DNA of 64,000 bases. It comes from Acidobacteriota bacterium (GTDB taxonomy: Bacteria > Acidobacteriota > Terriglobia > UBA7540). The notes under the pieces are model-generated. The model had not been told where the DNA came from. It searched no databases and was given only the letters and a program-made list of their open reading frames with translations. Below are positions 1 to 11,291 of the stretch, one piece after another. The stretch spans positions 26,832-90,831 of the forward strand of contig JAJYLL010000005.1 of the NCBI GenBank assembly GCA_021787735.1, written 5' to 3'. Each line of letters opens with the position of its first letter. The stretch's first letter is position 1. Position numbers and translations under genes: made by a program.

Positions 1-1001
1 TTTTTCAGTTCTTTCACAAGGCGTGTGTAGAGCTCAACCGCGTGCAGCAGTTCCGATTTGCGGACGCATTCTTGATCCGTGTGGGCGACGCGAATCGAGC
101 CCGGGCCCAGCAGCAGCGGACGTCCCCATCGCGTCAGGCTTGGCAGGTCAGTGGAATAGGAGACTACTTCCGTTTCAAAGCCGTCAAAATGTTCCGTGCG
201 GATGGGCTTGGTGTCGCGAATGATTTCGTACTCGCACCGGCCTTTAACCACCGCCTCCACCCGCTCGCGCAGCTCATTGGTGGGGCTGACCGTGCGGAAC
301 AGAATCTTGGCGGAGGCGCTGTCTGGAATCACGTTGATGGCATTCCCGCCCTGGATCACGCCGATATTCACCGTGGCGGGGCCCATCACCGGGTCTACCG
401 GCAGCGGAATCCGCCGCACGTCTTCCAGAATGTCGAGCAGCTTCAGAATGGCCGACTCACCCATTTCAGGATAAGCGGAGTGCGCGGCTTTGCCTTTTGT
501 TTCAAAGTCCACGCGCAGAATGCCCTTGGTCCCCACTGCCAGCTTGTTTTCCGTGGGTTCCCCGTTGATCATGTACCGGGTGCCCGGCGACTGCTCGTTC
601 GCTACGCGCGCGCCGTCGCTCAGGATCTCTTCGCCCACCATGAAAAGCATTGCAAAATCCCGTACGCCCTCGGCCTTGAGCCCCTGTGCGGTAATCACCT
701 GCGCCGACAGGATGCCCTTGGCGTCACACGAACCGCGCCCGTAAATCCATTCGTCATCTTCGCTGGCGGGAATAAATGGCGGCACGGTATCCATGTGAGT
801 GCTCAGCACCACGTCCGGCCGGCCCAGCGTGGCAAACACGTTTGAGCGGCCCGGCTCAACCTGCTGGCGAGAGACCTCAAACCCCTGCTTTTGGAGATAG
901 TCCGTCAGGAATTCGCCACAGGCCGTTTCATTGCCCGTAATCGACTCAATGTTGACCAGCGCCTTGGTCAGCTCAAACAGTTGCTTCGCTTGTTCGCTCA
1001 T
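1..1001 (-). CDS. M20 family metallopeptidase (ArgE/DapE-type), 3' end cut by window
   Basis: This is a zinc-dependent amidohydrolase of the M20 family, which removes acyl or peptidyl groups from amino-acid derivatives. Reading on minus from ATG at 1001 gives MSEQAKQLFELTKALVNIES, then the metal-binding HMDTVPP motif, GRGSCDAKG with the bridging Asp, and MVGEEILSDG with the catalytic and metal Glu pair. A dimerisation domain follows (KGKAAHSAYPE). The frame is still open at base 1, so the last few residues are missing. Substrate cannot be fixed: acetylornithine deacetylase, succinyl-diaminopimelate desuccinylase and general peptidases share these motifs. It lies downstream of glpK on the same strand, separated by a 285-bp gap holding a hairpin repeat, so co-transcription is doubtful. 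No strong Shine-Dalgarno sequence precedes the ATG. Confidence 0.88.
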   Translation of the reverse strand, partial: MSEQAKQLFELTKALVNIESITGNETACGEFLTDYLQKQGFEVSRQQVEPGRSNVFATLGRPDVVLSTHMDTVPPFIPASEDDEWIYGRGSCDAKGILSAQVITAQGLKAEGVRDFAMLFMVGEEILSDGARVANEQSPGTRYMINGEPTENKLAVGTKGILRVDFETKGKAAHSAYPEMGESAILKLLDILEDVRRIPLPVDPVMGPATVNIGVIQGGNAINVIPDSASAKILFRTVSPTNELRERVEAVVKGRCEYEIIRDTKPIRTEHFDGFETEVVSYSTDLPSLTRWGRPLLLGPGSIRVAHTDQECVRKSELLHAVELYTRLVKELK

Positions 1002-1206
1002 CAGAATGTGATCCAATCAGACCGGGACGATGGCTCGGGATGCAGGACGTGAACTTTGCCGCAGGCCTTAATAAAGAAGGGTCGCGATTCGCGTCTTCGG
1101 CTGTCCACCAGGGGTCCGGCCATGCGGCCGGAACAGCGCATCAACACCGGGGTTAACCTTATGACGGTAGCCCACATGCGAAAGAAGCGTCAAGTGGTTT
1201 GATGTC

Positions 1207-1254
1207 GTAGTGGCGGCTTTACGCCGCCATCCGGCGAGATGGACTCGCCGCTAC
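1207..1254. repeat. Two-hairpin palindromic repeat (REP-like), copy 1
   Basis: A 48-bp dyad built of two small hairpins: GGCGGC/GCCGCC (1212-1217 with 1223-1228) and GGCGAG/CTCGCC (1233-1238 with 1244-1249). The outer arms GTAGTGGCG and CGCCGCTAC also pair with one mismatch. It fills part of the gap between glpK and the M20 gene. A diverged copy of the same plan lies at 27925-27986. No transposase is nearby. Confidence 0.7.
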
Positions 1255-1286
1255 ATACTTGGGAGTGAAGTAACACTCTGGCGGTT

Positions 1287-2780
1287 TTAATGGTCCACCT
1301 TAGCCCAGCCCTTGGCCCGTTCCACGGCACGCGACCACCCTTCGTAGAGTTCGTTGCGGCGCGATTCCGGCATCGTGGGCTCAAATCGTTTTGCGATCCT
1401 GAGATGTGCCGCCAGTTCTTTTTCATCTTTCCAGAAGCCCGTCGCCAGGCCCGCCAGATAGGCTGCGCCGAGCGCCGTCGATTCCGTCGTCACAGGCCGC
1501 TCCACCGGAATCCCCAGAATATCGGCCTGGAATTGGCACATGAAATCGTTTCGCGCCGCGCCGCCGTCCACCCGCAACGCCTCAGGCCGCGCGCCTGTAT
1601 CGGCGGCCATGGCGTCCACCACTTCGCGAGTCTGGTAGGCAATCGATTCCAGCGCCGCGCGAACAATGTGGTTGCGGTTGCTGCCGCGTGTCAGGCCCAC
1701 AATCGTACCGCGCGCGTAGGCGTCCCAGTGCGGCGCGCCCAGGCCCACAAACGCCGGTACAAAATAGACGCCGCCCGCGTCGGGCACGGCACGCGCCATG
1801 GCTTCAGTCTCCGCCGCGTTCTTAATCAGGCCCATCTCGTCGCGGAGCCATTGCAGCGCCGCGCCGGCGATAAAGACGCTGCCCTCCAGCGCATAAGTCG
1901 TATGGCCGTTGCGCCCCCAGCCCACCGTTGCCACCAGGCCCGAATCCGAATGCGGAATTTCCTCTCCCGCGTTCATCAGCAAGAACAGACCGGTTCCGTA
2001 AGTGTTTTTCGCGCTGCCCTTGGTGAAGCACTGGTGCCCGAACAGCGACGCCTGCTGGTCGCCCGCCACGCCGGTGATAGGAATGCGCCCGCCGAAGATT
2101 TCGGTTCCCGCAATGGGGCCGCTCGATTCCTTCACTTCCGGCAGCAGCGCGCGCGGGATGCCGAAATGCCTGAGAATTCCGCCGTCCCATTCGAGCGAGT
2201 TGATGTTGAACACCAGCGTGCGCGAGGCGTTTGAAACATCGGTGACGTGAACTTTCCCGCCCGAAAGTCTCCAGATCAGCCAGGCATCAATGGTCCCCGC
2301 GGCAAGTTCGCCGCGCTCGGCGCGCTCGCGAATGCGGGGAACGTTTTCCAGCAGCCAGGCGATCTTGGTACCGGAAAAATAGGCGTCGGTCATCAGGCCG
2401 GTTTTTGAACGCAGGATCTTGTCATAACCTTCCGCGCGCAGGCGGTCGCACATGGCGGCCGTGCGGCGGCACTGCCACACGATGGCATGATGGACGGGCT
2501 CGCCGGTGGCGCGGTCCCACAGCACCACTGTCTCGCGCTGGTTGGTAATGCCGATGGCGGCAACGTCTTCCGGCGCGGCCTTCGCTTCGGCCAGAACCTG
2601 TTCCGCCACGGCGAGCTGCGACTGCCAGATTTCATTGGCGTCGTGCTCCACCCAGCCGGGCTGCGGGTAATACTGCTTGAATTCCTGATTGGCGGACGCG
2701 CGCGTTTCTCCGTCGTGGTCAAAAAGAATGGCGCGGGAACTTGTGGTCCCCTGATCAAGAGCAAGAACGTATTTGGGCAT
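1287..2780 (-). CDS. glpK: Glycerol kinase
   Basis: ATP-dependent phosphorylation of glycerol to sn-glycerol 3-phosphate in the cytoplasm. The protein (497 aa from this start) opens with [14 protein letters not shown], the FGGY-kinase phosphate-binding motif, and carries the C-terminal FGGY signature region [19 protein letters not shown] plus [11 protein letters not shown]. Length is normal for the family. Two in-frame ATGs lie six bases apart. GGAGG sits 7 nt before the second (2780) but only 1 nt before the first (2786), so 2780 is preferred. No glycerol facilitator or glycerol-3-phosphate dehydrogenase gene is adjacent. The upstream neighbour on the same strand is a VWA protein about 110 bp away. 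Confidence 0.97.
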   Translation of the reverse strand: MPKYVLALDQGTTSSRAILFDHDGETRASANQEFKQYYPQPGWVEHDANEIWQSQLAVAEQVLAEAKAAPEDVAAIGITNQRETVVLWDRATGEPVHHAIVWQCRRTAAMCDRLRAEGYDKILRSKTGLMTDAYFSGTKIAWLLENVPRIRERAERGELAAGTIDAWLIWRLSGGKVHVTDVSNASRTLVFNINSLEWDGGILRHFGIPRALLPEVKESSGPIAGTEIFGGRIPITGVAGDQQASLFGHQCFTKGSAKNTYGTGLFLLMNAGEEIPHSDSGLVATVGWGRNGHTTYALEGSVFIAGAALQWLRDEMGLIKNAAETEAMARAVPDAGGVYFVPAFVGLGAPHWDAYARGTIVGLTRGSNRNHIVRAALESIAYQTREVVDAMAADTGARPEALRVDGGAARNDFMCQFQADILGIPVERPVTTESTALGAAYLAGLATGFWKDEKELAAHLRIAKRFEPTMPESRRNELYEGWSRAVERAKGWAKVDH

Positions 2781-2896
2781 CGGCATTCCTCCGGGGAACC
2801 TAGACTAATTGAGTTTGTGATGGGAATGCAAATGGAGATTAGACCTTGCCCCCAGTTTACTCTACCCGACCGACCGTCCGCTTCCGCTGGGGATTC

Positions 2897-4642
2897 TCAG
2901 CCCTGGTTTCTTTTTGTGAAAGTTGGCTTTGCCGGAAGCAGGGCACGGTCGAGCGGCACATTCGCTGAGCCCATCCTTCCGGTGGGATCGTCGCGGATCA
3001 CCACGCGGAGCCGTTCAGCGTTGTAGAGAATGGGAAACTGAAGGCGCGCGCCAAACCCCATCCCTTCAGCAAGGATTTTCTGATAGGTATCCGGTTTCAG
3101 ATGGAGCTGGACCTTCTGCGATACGCCTTTCAGGTTCTCTCCCCTTGGGCCGAACTCGTCGGTCACCAGCGTCATGCTGGCCACCCACAAACCTCCCTGT
3201 TGCTCAAACGTAATGTCCTTGGGATCAACTTGAAGACGTAAGAGGTAGGAAGGTTCGCTTGCACTCTTGTCGCGAAGCATCTGCACGGCAAGCCCGATGC
3301 CGGTAGCGTCCAGAGGGCTTTCCACAACTGCATCCAGCGTCCCGTTTCTCTCACCCGCCGGCGCGTTCTCCTGCGGCATTGCGGAGTAACCATGCCGGTA
3401 CTGCAAACGCACGCCTCGCTGGTCCACCTGGACCTTGATCTTGCGGAACTCACCGTTCCATTTCACGTTTTGCGGGTAGTAGGCCAGAACGTAGGTCACG
3501 CTGGAGTCATCCACCACGCGCCGGATGGAACCGAGGATATCGTTGTTGTTATAAAAAGCGCGGCCGCCGGTCCGCTCAGCCAGTTCATCCATGGTGACAA
3601 AATTGTCCTGAAATCTGGTGGACGTATGAGCGGTGATGCGTTCCCTCCGGACGTCATACTCCGGGGTGGTCATCAGCCCGCGCGCATCCACGGGATAAAT
3701 GGCCAGGTTTACGTTGTTCAGCGCTCGCGCGGCGCGTGCCATTGGCGAATGGAAGTCCTGCTGGTCCGTAAAGGCATTTGGCCTGAGCATCCGATCGAGA
3801 TTGCTCCACATCGGAAATCCGCCCGAAACCCAGATCAGGCTCTTCCGGCCCGGGAGGCCCCTCAGATGATCGGCAATGGCGATCAAAGCATCGGTAGTGA
3901 TACTCACTCGCTGCGTATCGTAGTAACCCTCCTGGTGTTGCTGCACGACGTCAAGCCACTGGCCGAGCAGCGCGTCTAGCGCAGCGGGACCCGCACCTGC
4001 CATTGGGCCCGGCAGGCCGGCACTGGCATCAGGAGAGCTTATGCCGCCATCACTCGGCTGGCCGAAATAGCCGCCGGAGACTGCATCTTTGGCGCTGTGC
4101 AGTTCGTTCACATCCCGGCCGCGGTAATGGTGGAGCACATCCACCAGCGCGGCGGCGTCCGTGGTGAAATCGTGCAAAATCAGCAGCCGGTTGCTGAGCG
4201 CGTAGAGCGCTACGTGGTCGTTCGGCTGTAGCTGGTCAAGGAATTTGAATACCTGCTGGCGTGCGTAAGCCTGTGCCGCGAAGGGCGTGTTAAGCGCGTC
4301 CAAAAGGACCACCGTCACCGAGGGCGGGGCATACCCGGCCCGTTCCGCATAGTTTGAAAAGGCATTGGAAGGCAGCTTCGGCAGCGTGGGGGGCGGCTGG
4401 TTGGTTTCAACGCGGAAGACGGTAATTTTTTGCGGTTTCCCGTCGTCAATCACCTTGAAATCATTCTTCGTCAATCCCGTGACGGGATGCCCGTGATGGT
4501 CCAGCACAATCACGTTCACTTGCACCAGGTGGGTCGTGATGTGCAGTGTCAGCGAAGTGGGTCCGGGCTTTTGCCACGGCGTTTTTCCACTCGCATTAGA
4601 AACAAAAATGAGTGCGCACAGCGCCAAGAGTGACCGTTTCAT
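2897..4642 (-). CDS. Secreted VWA protein (acidobacterial VWFA-related type)
   Basis: A 581-aa exported protein with a signal peptide (MKRSLLALCALIFVSNASG). It has the domain typical of the acidobacterial VWFA-related family: an N-terminal strand region (VQVNVIVLDHHGHPVTGLTKNDF) followed by a von Willebrand A fold from about residue 105. The MIDAS-type site is degenerate (VVLLDALNT instead of DxSxS), so metal binding is uncertain. A later core segment reads GRKSLIWVSGGFP. The C-terminal ~200 residues look beta-rich with no named domain. Function is unknown; family members are thought to mediate envelope interactions. A second, shorter relative is at 6662-7621. The promoter places the predicted start of transcription on the ATG itself. 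Confidence 0.85.
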   Translation of the reverse strand: MKRSLLALCALIFVSNASGKTPWQKPGPTSLTLHITTHLVQVNVIVLDHHGHPVTGLTKNDFKVIDDGKPQKITVFRVETNQPPPTLPKLPSNAFSNYAERAGYAPPSVTVVLLDALNTPFAAQAYARQQVFKFLDQLQPNDHVALYALSNRLLILHDFTTDAAALVDVLHHYRGRDVNELHSAKDAVSGGYFGQPSDGGISSPDASAGLPGPMAGAGPAALDALLGQWLDVVQQHQEGYYDTQRVSITTDALIAIADHLRGLPGRKSLIWVSGGFPMWSNLDRMLRPNAFTDQQDFHSPMARAARALNNVNLAIYPVDARGLMTTPEYDVRRERITAHTSTRFQDNFVTMDELAERTGGRAFYNNNDILGSIRRVVDDSSVTYVLAYYPQNVKWNGEFRKIKVQVDQRGVRLQYRHGYSAMPQENAPAGERNGTLDAVVESPLDATGIGLAVQMLRDKSASEPSYLLRLQVDPKDITFEQQGGLWVASMTLVTDEFGPRGENLKGVSQKVQLHLKPDTYQKILAEGMGFGARLQFPILYNAERLRVVIRDDPTGRMGSANVPLDRALLPAKPTFTKRNQG

Positions 4643-4648
4643 GGCGCG

Positions 4649-4676
4649 ATTCTACACCCTCTTTTTTCTAATGCAA
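4649..4676 (-). promoter_or_regulatory. Sigma-70-type promoter giving a predicted leaderless VWA mRNA
   Basis: On the minus strand TTGCAT (4671-4676) is followed after 16 bp by TAGAAT (4649-4654). The expected +1, seven bases past the -10, falls on the A of the ATG at 4642. No Shine-Dalgarno sequence is present between the -10 and the ATG. Confidence 0.5.
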
Positions 4677-4738
4677 GAGGATCGTTTGGGCGGCCGGCGG
4701 CGCGGTCATCGTTGTCCCCTGGGGTTCGGGCTGCCCAT

Positions 4739-5287
4739 TCACTGCTCTTTCCAGGTCATGTCCACGTCCACCGGGATGTTGTTGTTGATGGGCATGGCCA
4801 GCAACTCGGGCGGCTTGATCTTGAAATCCGAAACGGTGGTCGGAATGGTCCCCACCACGCGAACCTCTTTTCCTTCCGGCACCAGCTTGAAGGGCACGTT
4901 GTTGTAGTGGGCCGTCTGCCCTGCAAACTGGACGGTCAGGTTCACCTGGATCGATCCTCCTTTCAGGTCGGATTCCGGCAACTCGGTGCGCACGACCACC
5001 ATGGGAAACTCCGCCCCGCGAACCACTTCGATCATGTGCAGGTCGCGATTAGTGTCACCCGACTGGAAAGTCTTGACGGGCACCGCGGCCAGGAAGTTGC
5101 ACACGCCCGCCTTGCAGATGCCCTTGCCGCGCGCAGCGTGGCTGACACCCTCCACATGGTGCAAGGGATGAGAAACGTGGTAGGTCAGCGTTGATTGCTC
5201 TAACACCCAGGTGCTGTCCGCAGCGTGCGCCAGCCCGGGCAGCGCGAGGACTAGAGAGAACAACAGAATACTTCGGATGATCTTCAT
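4739..5287 (-). CDS. YceI family periplasmic protein
   Basis: A 182-aa protein with a cleavable signal peptide (MKIIRSILLFSLVLALPGLAHA) followed by a YceI-like lipocalin-style beta barrel. Recognisable parts are STWVLEQSTLTYHVSHPLHHVEG at the start of the barrel and the repeated beta strands through VRTELPESDLKGGSIQVNL. Characterised YceI proteins bind polyisoprenoid lipids in the periplasm. The gene starts 10 bp after the b561-like fusion gene stops, and its Shine-Dalgarno TGAGG overlaps that stop codon, so the two are almost certainly one translationally coupled operon. In Escherichia coli yceI is likewise preceded by a cytochrome b561 homologue (yceJ), which supports a shared role in lipid or quinone redox chemistry. 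Confidence 0.85.
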   Translation of the reverse strand: MKIIRSILLFSLVLALPGLAHAADSTWVLEQSTLTYHVSHPLHHVEGVSHAARGKGICKAGVCNFLAAVPVKTFQSGDTNRDLHMIEVVRGAEFPMVVVRTELPESDLKGGSIQVNLTVQFAGQTAHYNNVPFKLVPEGKEVRVVGTIPTTVSDFKIKPPELLAMPINNNIPVDVDMTWKEQ

Positions 5288-5297
5288 CGGCTCAACC

Positions 5298-6179
5298 TCA
5301 GAACTTGAAAGTCACGGCAAAGACTGCAGTAGCCAGCGCCGCCGTCGTCACGATCGCCGCCGTCTGGTGGTATTTGGCGATTCCGTGCACCCGTTCGCCC
5401 TTGCTTAATTGCGAGTAGGCCATCGCTCCCAGCACGGCGGTCATGATCATACCCGGCCCGTGGATCCACGCCATCGCTTTGTGCAACCGGATGGGACCTC
5501 GCACTTGGACGCCCTGCACGCGTGGCGCGGCCAGCGCAAAATAGGCAGTGGCGGCATAGAGACCCGCCGTCGTCGCTCCCAGCCCCATGTGAACGTTGCG
5601 GCCTGTTGGGCTGCCCGGAAGCCCGTGGTGGCCCTTCGCTCCGCCGGAAGCAATCAGCGCCGCAACCATGGCAGCGACGGTCACCATGCCCAGCTTCTGG
5701 TGGATTTGCAGCATGCGGGTGCGCTTGTTCAGCAGCGCCTGTTCTTTGGCATTGCCCTGCACTTCACTTGTGGGAAAACCCAGGCTCGAAAGGGACGGTT
5801 CCGTCCCGCCGCTCTGAGCCGTATTCGTATTGCTGCTGGAGGTCCCTTCCAGTTGCAGGTTCAGGGTCTGTGTTGCGCCGGCGGCAAGCGCCACTCGCGA
5901 CTTGCTGGTGGGGAATCCCTCCGCTACGGCCGCCACCTCGTATTTTCCCGGCCCGAGTTTGGGCACGCTGTAGCGTCCGGAGGCATCGGTTTGAGTCGCC
6001 GCCGCCTGGCCCGTGAAAACGTTGCTGACGGTGATCCTGGCATTGGCAACCGGCGACCCCGACAAATCAGTGACCGTGCCGGAAATGGTTCCGGAAGAAT
6101 TCTGCGCCCACAACGGAAAAGAAACGGAAAGGGAAAGCAGCATGATTCCCAGATAAAACTTCACCCTCTTCGCATTCAT
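5298..6179 (-). CDS. Carboxypeptidase-regulatory domain fused to a four-helix b561-like membrane domain
   Basis: This 293-aa protein has an N-terminal signal or anchor (YLGIMLLSLSVSFPLWAQ). A carboxypeptidase regulatory-like beta-sandwich covers about residues 28-112 (GTISGTVTDLSGSPVANARI through GRYSVPKLGPGKYEVAA). A Ser/Thr/Asn-rich linker follows, then four predicted membrane helices from about 161 to 292. Histidines sit at the helix starts: H160 (LQIHQKLG), H197 (NVHMGLG), H233/H240 (LHKAMAWIHGPG) and H271 (KYHQTAA), a layout like di-haem cytochrome b561. Haem binding is inferred, not shown. The start is placed at 6179, where GGAG lies 5 nt upstream and a signal sequence follows; an upstream in-frame ATG at 6359 would add 60 residues unlike any export signal. 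It is operonic with yceI. Confidence 0.72.
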   Translation of the reverse strand: MNAKRVKFYLGIMLLSLSVSFPLWAQNSSGTISGTVTDLSGSPVANARITVSNVFTGQAAATQTDASGRYSVPKLGPGKYEVAAVAEGFPTSKSRVALAAGATQTLNLQLEGTSSSNTNTAQSGGTEPSLSSLGFPTSEVQGNAKEQALLNKRTRMLQIHQKLGMVTVAAMVAALIASGGAKGHHGLPGSPTGRNVHMGLGATTAGLYAATAYFALAAPRVQGVQVRGPIRLHKAMAWIHGPGMIMTAVLGAMAYSQLSKGERVHGIAKYHQTAAIVTTAALATAVFAVTFKF

Positions 6180-6661
6180 CAGAACTCCGCTTGTTGATGT
6201 AAAAGGCGTGTTGAACCCGCCGATCTGGAAAAGAAATAGCCCGTTGCTGGCATCCACAATCAGCTGGCATTCGAATGCCCCGCAACGCCGGCCTTCCAGT
6301 GGGTGCGCTCCTATGATGCAACGCGTATGGGCGGGGTTGGCAGCACAGCGCTTTTTCACGTGGCAAGGGTGGGGAAGCGTCAGTCTTCATATGCTCGCGG
6401 GACTTTTGTTGCCCGAGTCAGATGCCAGCCTTCCGCATCCGCCAGACCCTCAGGACCCATGCTCAAGCGATGCCAACCGCCAGCCGCTGTGATCCGGAGT
6501 CCGCGCCACCTGCGTATTTGTAAGGTTCCACAAGGCAAGCGTCATCCAGCCGAGTCACAATCCCCCACCTGTAAATTCCTCAATCGGCCTTATACACCCC
6601 GAAAGCGCCCGTTACATCAAACTAAATAGAGGATTCATCGTGAATCCTGAAAGGGGGCAGT
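6180..6661. other. Intergenic region between divergent b561-like and VWA genes
   Basis: About 480 bp between two divergent genes, expected to hold both promoters. Several open frames run through it on both strands, but none has a ribosome site, plausible composition or recognisable product. No confident promoter or operator was picked out. Confidence 0.5.
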
Positions 6662-7621
6662 ATGAGAAAACACGGAATGTGGGTGGCCCTGTTTCTGACA
6701 GTCCTCGCATGGACTTCCCTGCCCGCCGAAAGCCAGGAGACAAAGCTGGCTTCCCCCAAAGACATCAGCGTAACGGTAACGGTTGAGCGTCACGGCCCGA
6801 ACGCGCCCGCCGTACTTCATCCGGATGATGTTATCGTTTTCCAGAACAATCAGCGGAGGCAGGTGGTTCGCTGGGTGCAAGCGACTAGCAAGAACGAAGG
6901 CTTGGATCTGGCAATCCTCTTGGATGACTCGCTCGACCCCGCAATCGGAATCAACTATCCGAACCTGAAGAACTTCATCCGTTCGCTTCCCACAAGCACG
7001 AAAGTTGCAATCGCCTACGGCATTCACGGTGACGCAACGATCGTTCAAAATTTCACCGACAACCACGAACAGGCAGCGGCCGCAATTCGAATTACTCAGG
7101 GACGGATGAATGAGACATCGAGCATCTACATGGCGTTTACGAACCTGGTTAAGCACTGGCCTGCGGACGGAAACCGGCGCGCGGTTCTGCTGATCTCCGA
7201 TGGCATTGACCTCTACTGGGGAGTGACGGAGGCTCTGCCATCCAACAACCCCGACCTGCGACGTGCCGTCCAGGAAGCCCAGCGCCACGGCGTGAATGCG
7301 TACGCAATTTATGCCGAAACGGCGGGAGATGTGCGTCGGAATTCTTTTCTGGTGAATACCGGCCAGTCGTGCCTCTCGCTGCTTGCGATCGCGACCGGCG
7401 GCAAGGCCTATTTCCAGGGATTGCAGACGCCAATCGATTTCGAGTCTATTTTCAAGGAGCTGAAAGGCAGACTGGACAACCAGTACCTGCTGACCTTCCG
7501 CGCTGAACAGGGGGAAAGGGACTCCTATGACCGTCTGCGCCTTTCAACCGAGCAGCCGGGTATTGAACTGGTCGCGCCCAGCCACGTCTTTGTGCCCGGC
7601 GTTGAAAGGACGGTCCGCTGA
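6662..7621 (+). CDS. Secreted VWA protein, short acidobacterial type
   Basis: A 319-aa protein with signal peptide (MRKHGMWVALFLTVLAWTSLPAESQ), a short N-terminal beta region ending in HPDDVIVFQNNQRRQVVRW, and a VWA domain from about residue 82. Its MIDAS-like motif is LDLAILLDDSLD, closer to DxSxS than in the 2897-4642 relative. The fold continues through NRRAVLLISDGIDLYWG. It lacks the long C-terminal extension of the other copy. GGGGG lies 5-9 nt before the ATG. The stop is followed immediately by the tilS leader. Function unknown; probably envelope-associated. Confidence 0.8.
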   Translation: MRKHGMWVALFLTVLAWTSLPAESQETKLASPKDISVTVTVERHGPNAPAVLHPDDVIVFQNNQRRQVVRWVQATSKNEGLDLAILLDDSLDPAIGINYPNLKNFIRSLPTSTKVAIAYGIHGDATIVQNFTDNHEQAAAAIRITQGRMNETSSIYMAFTNLVKHWPADGNRRAVLLISDGIDLYWGVTEALPSNNPDLRRAVQEAQRHGVNAYAIYAETAGDVRRNSFLVNTGQSCLSLLAIATGGKAYFQGLQTPIDFESIFKELKGRLDNQYLLTFRAEQGERDSYDRLRLSTEQPGIELVAPSHVFVPGVERTVR

Positions 7622-7672
7622 TTGTCACGCGCACGCGAGTCTGTAGTGCTACAATTGCGGCAGCGTAATTCC

Positions 7673-9082
7673 ATGCCGAGTTCAACCGACCTCTACAAAC
7701 GCTGGTTTGCTGAAACACGAAAACACCCCTTTGCGCACGCTGGAGACCGCATTGGAGCGGCCGTTTCCGGCGGGCCGGACTCGGTGTTAATGTTGGATTT
7801 TCTGGCCCGGATGGCAAGCGATGTGGGATTCGAATTCGCGATCGTTCATTTCAATCATCATTTGCGCGCAGCCGAATCGGATGAAGACGAAACCTTTGTC
7901 CGTGCCCTTGCCGAACGGTACGGCGTTCCCTTTTTTCGCGGGGAAGCCCGGGTGGCCGAAGAAGCTCGCAAGCGCCACCGGAACCTGGAAGCTACCGCAC
8001 GCGAGTTCCGCTACCGGTTTTTCCTGGGGCTCATCCGGCAGGGCAAATTAGATAAGGTGGCGACCGCTCACACCTTGGACGACCAGGCCGAAACCGTACT
8101 CCTCCATATCCTGCGCGGCACCGGAACCCGCGGCATGGGCGGAATTCATGTCAGTCTTCAGGACAAAATCATCCGGCCGTTTCTGAACCTGACCCGCGCC
8201 GAAATCGAAGAAGAAATCCTGAGACGGAGCCTGAATTTTCGCGTGGATTCCACGAACCTTGACACGCGCTTCCGGCGGAATAAAGTTCGCAGGGAGCTTC
8301 TGCCGATAATCGAAAAGTACTACAACCCGGAAATCAAGCGCCTGCTGAGCGAACTGGCCGCAAGGGCCCGTGAGGATGAGAATTACCTTGATCTTCAGGC
8401 CAGAGAACGGGCCGGCGCCTGGCGGCTGCGTGAGGACGGGAGGGAGAAGATTTCGCGCAGCGCACTTCGGAACATGCCCGCGGCACTGGCACGGCGCGTT
8501 CTGAGGCAGATACTGTCCGAGGTGGGTGGCGGGTTGGCAGGCTTCACGCACAGGCATATCGAGGCCCTTTATCGTTTTGCCCTGGAGTCACAAAGCGGCA
8601 AAACCCTGCAATTCCCGCGAGGGCTGGTCGCGCGGACGGATTTTGACTGGCTGATTGTCGCCCGGGGAAATACCGGCGAATCCGGGCGTCAATTCCTTTA
8701 CAATGTTGCGATTCCCGGCGCTATATCCGTACAGGAAATCGGGAGAAGCGTAAACTTCAAAATTGTTGGAGCCGAAGAGGCTGATCGGGGATATAATGAT
8801 ACCGAGTGGCCAAAGCTGGACCCGCTGAAATTACCGGCACATTTGGTCTTTCGGAACTGGCGTCAAGGAGACCGATACTGCCCATTGGGCTTTCAGAAAT
8901 CAGTCAAATTAAAGGAACTCTTCCGTCGGCACCGAATTTCCCTTGTCGAAAGAGCGCTCTGGCCGGTATTGGATAGCGAAAAGGGAATTGTGTGCGCCCG
9001 CAGCCTACCTGCCGCGGCGTGGGCAGCGCGTAATAAAGAGAGCAGCAAACTCCTGGTAGTCAACGAAACTCGTATGGCTTAA
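7673..9082 (+). CDS. tilS: tRNA(Ile)-lysidine synthase
   Basis: TilS converts the wobble cytidine of the CAU-anticodon tRNA-Ile to lysidine, making the tRNA read AUA. The N-type ATP pyrophosphatase P-loop SGGPDS is at residues 32-37, and further PP-loop motifs include HFNHHLR and TAHTLDDQAETVLL. The central TilS substrate-binding region and the C-terminal domain (FRNWRQGDRYCPLGFQKSVKLKELF) are complete. Length is 469 aa. The ATG at 7673 is chosen; a TTG at 7622 in frame lies upstream of a likely -10 (TACAAT, 7650-7655) and is unlikely to be used. No Shine-Dalgarno precedes the ATG. It sits directly upstream of ftsH, a neighbourhood seen in many bacteria. Confidence 0.95.
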   Translation: MPSSTDLYKRWFAETRKHPFAHAGDRIGAAVSGGPDSVLMLDFLARMASDVGFEFAIVHFNHHLRAAESDEDETFVRALAERYGVPFFRGEARVAEEARKRHRNLEATAREFRYRFFLGLIRQGKLDKVATAHTLDDQAETVLLHILRGTGTRGMGGIHVSLQDKIIRPFLNLTRAEIEEEILRRSLNFRVDSTNLDTRFRRNKVRRELLPIIEKYYNPEIKRLLSELAARAREDENYLDLQARERAGAWRLREDGREKISRSALRNMPAALARRVLRQILSEVGGGLAGFTHRHIEALYRFALESQSGKTLQFPRGLVARTDFDWLIVARGNTGESGRQFLYNVAIPGAISVQEIGRSVNFKIVGAEEADRGYNDTEWPKLDPLKLPAHLVFRNWRQGDRYCPLGFQKSVKLKELFRRHRISLVERALWPVLDSEKGIVCARSLPAAAWAARNKESSKLLVVNETRMA

Positions 9083-9234
9083 GTCACGAAATCACGCGGG
9101 CTCCGTATTATGATGTTAATGGCCAAAGCCGGCTGCCAGGGGCACGGGCGGTACCAAGAGTAGCGCCCGGTGCATCTACATAATCAGGGGCATGCAAGTA
9201 CAGTTCTTCCCGGAAGTGGGACGGGGGTAATATC

Positions 9235-11142
<1,908 letters not shown>

Positions 11143-11291
11143 TTCTTCAGCGTGCCGGCATGGATTCCTGCTCGGCGCGAATTGTTTTACCTCGCGAAAA
11201 AGTTTCTGCCTGACAGAAGCCAATCCTCTTATAATTGCTCTCTTTCGAAGTGTATTCAGGGCGCAAGATCGCTCAAAAGGAAGTGTGCACC

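Noticed and set aside
42-845. Long open frame on plus (267 codons) opposite the M20 gene
   Set aside because: The minus strand encodes clear M20 catalytic motifs through the whole stretch; the plus frame has no recognisable motif or ribosome site and is a GC-rich antisense shadow.
6180-6359. 60-residue N-terminal extension of the b561-like fusion protein
   Set aside because: The internal ATG at 6179 has a ribosome site and is followed at once by a signal sequence, which the extension would bury.
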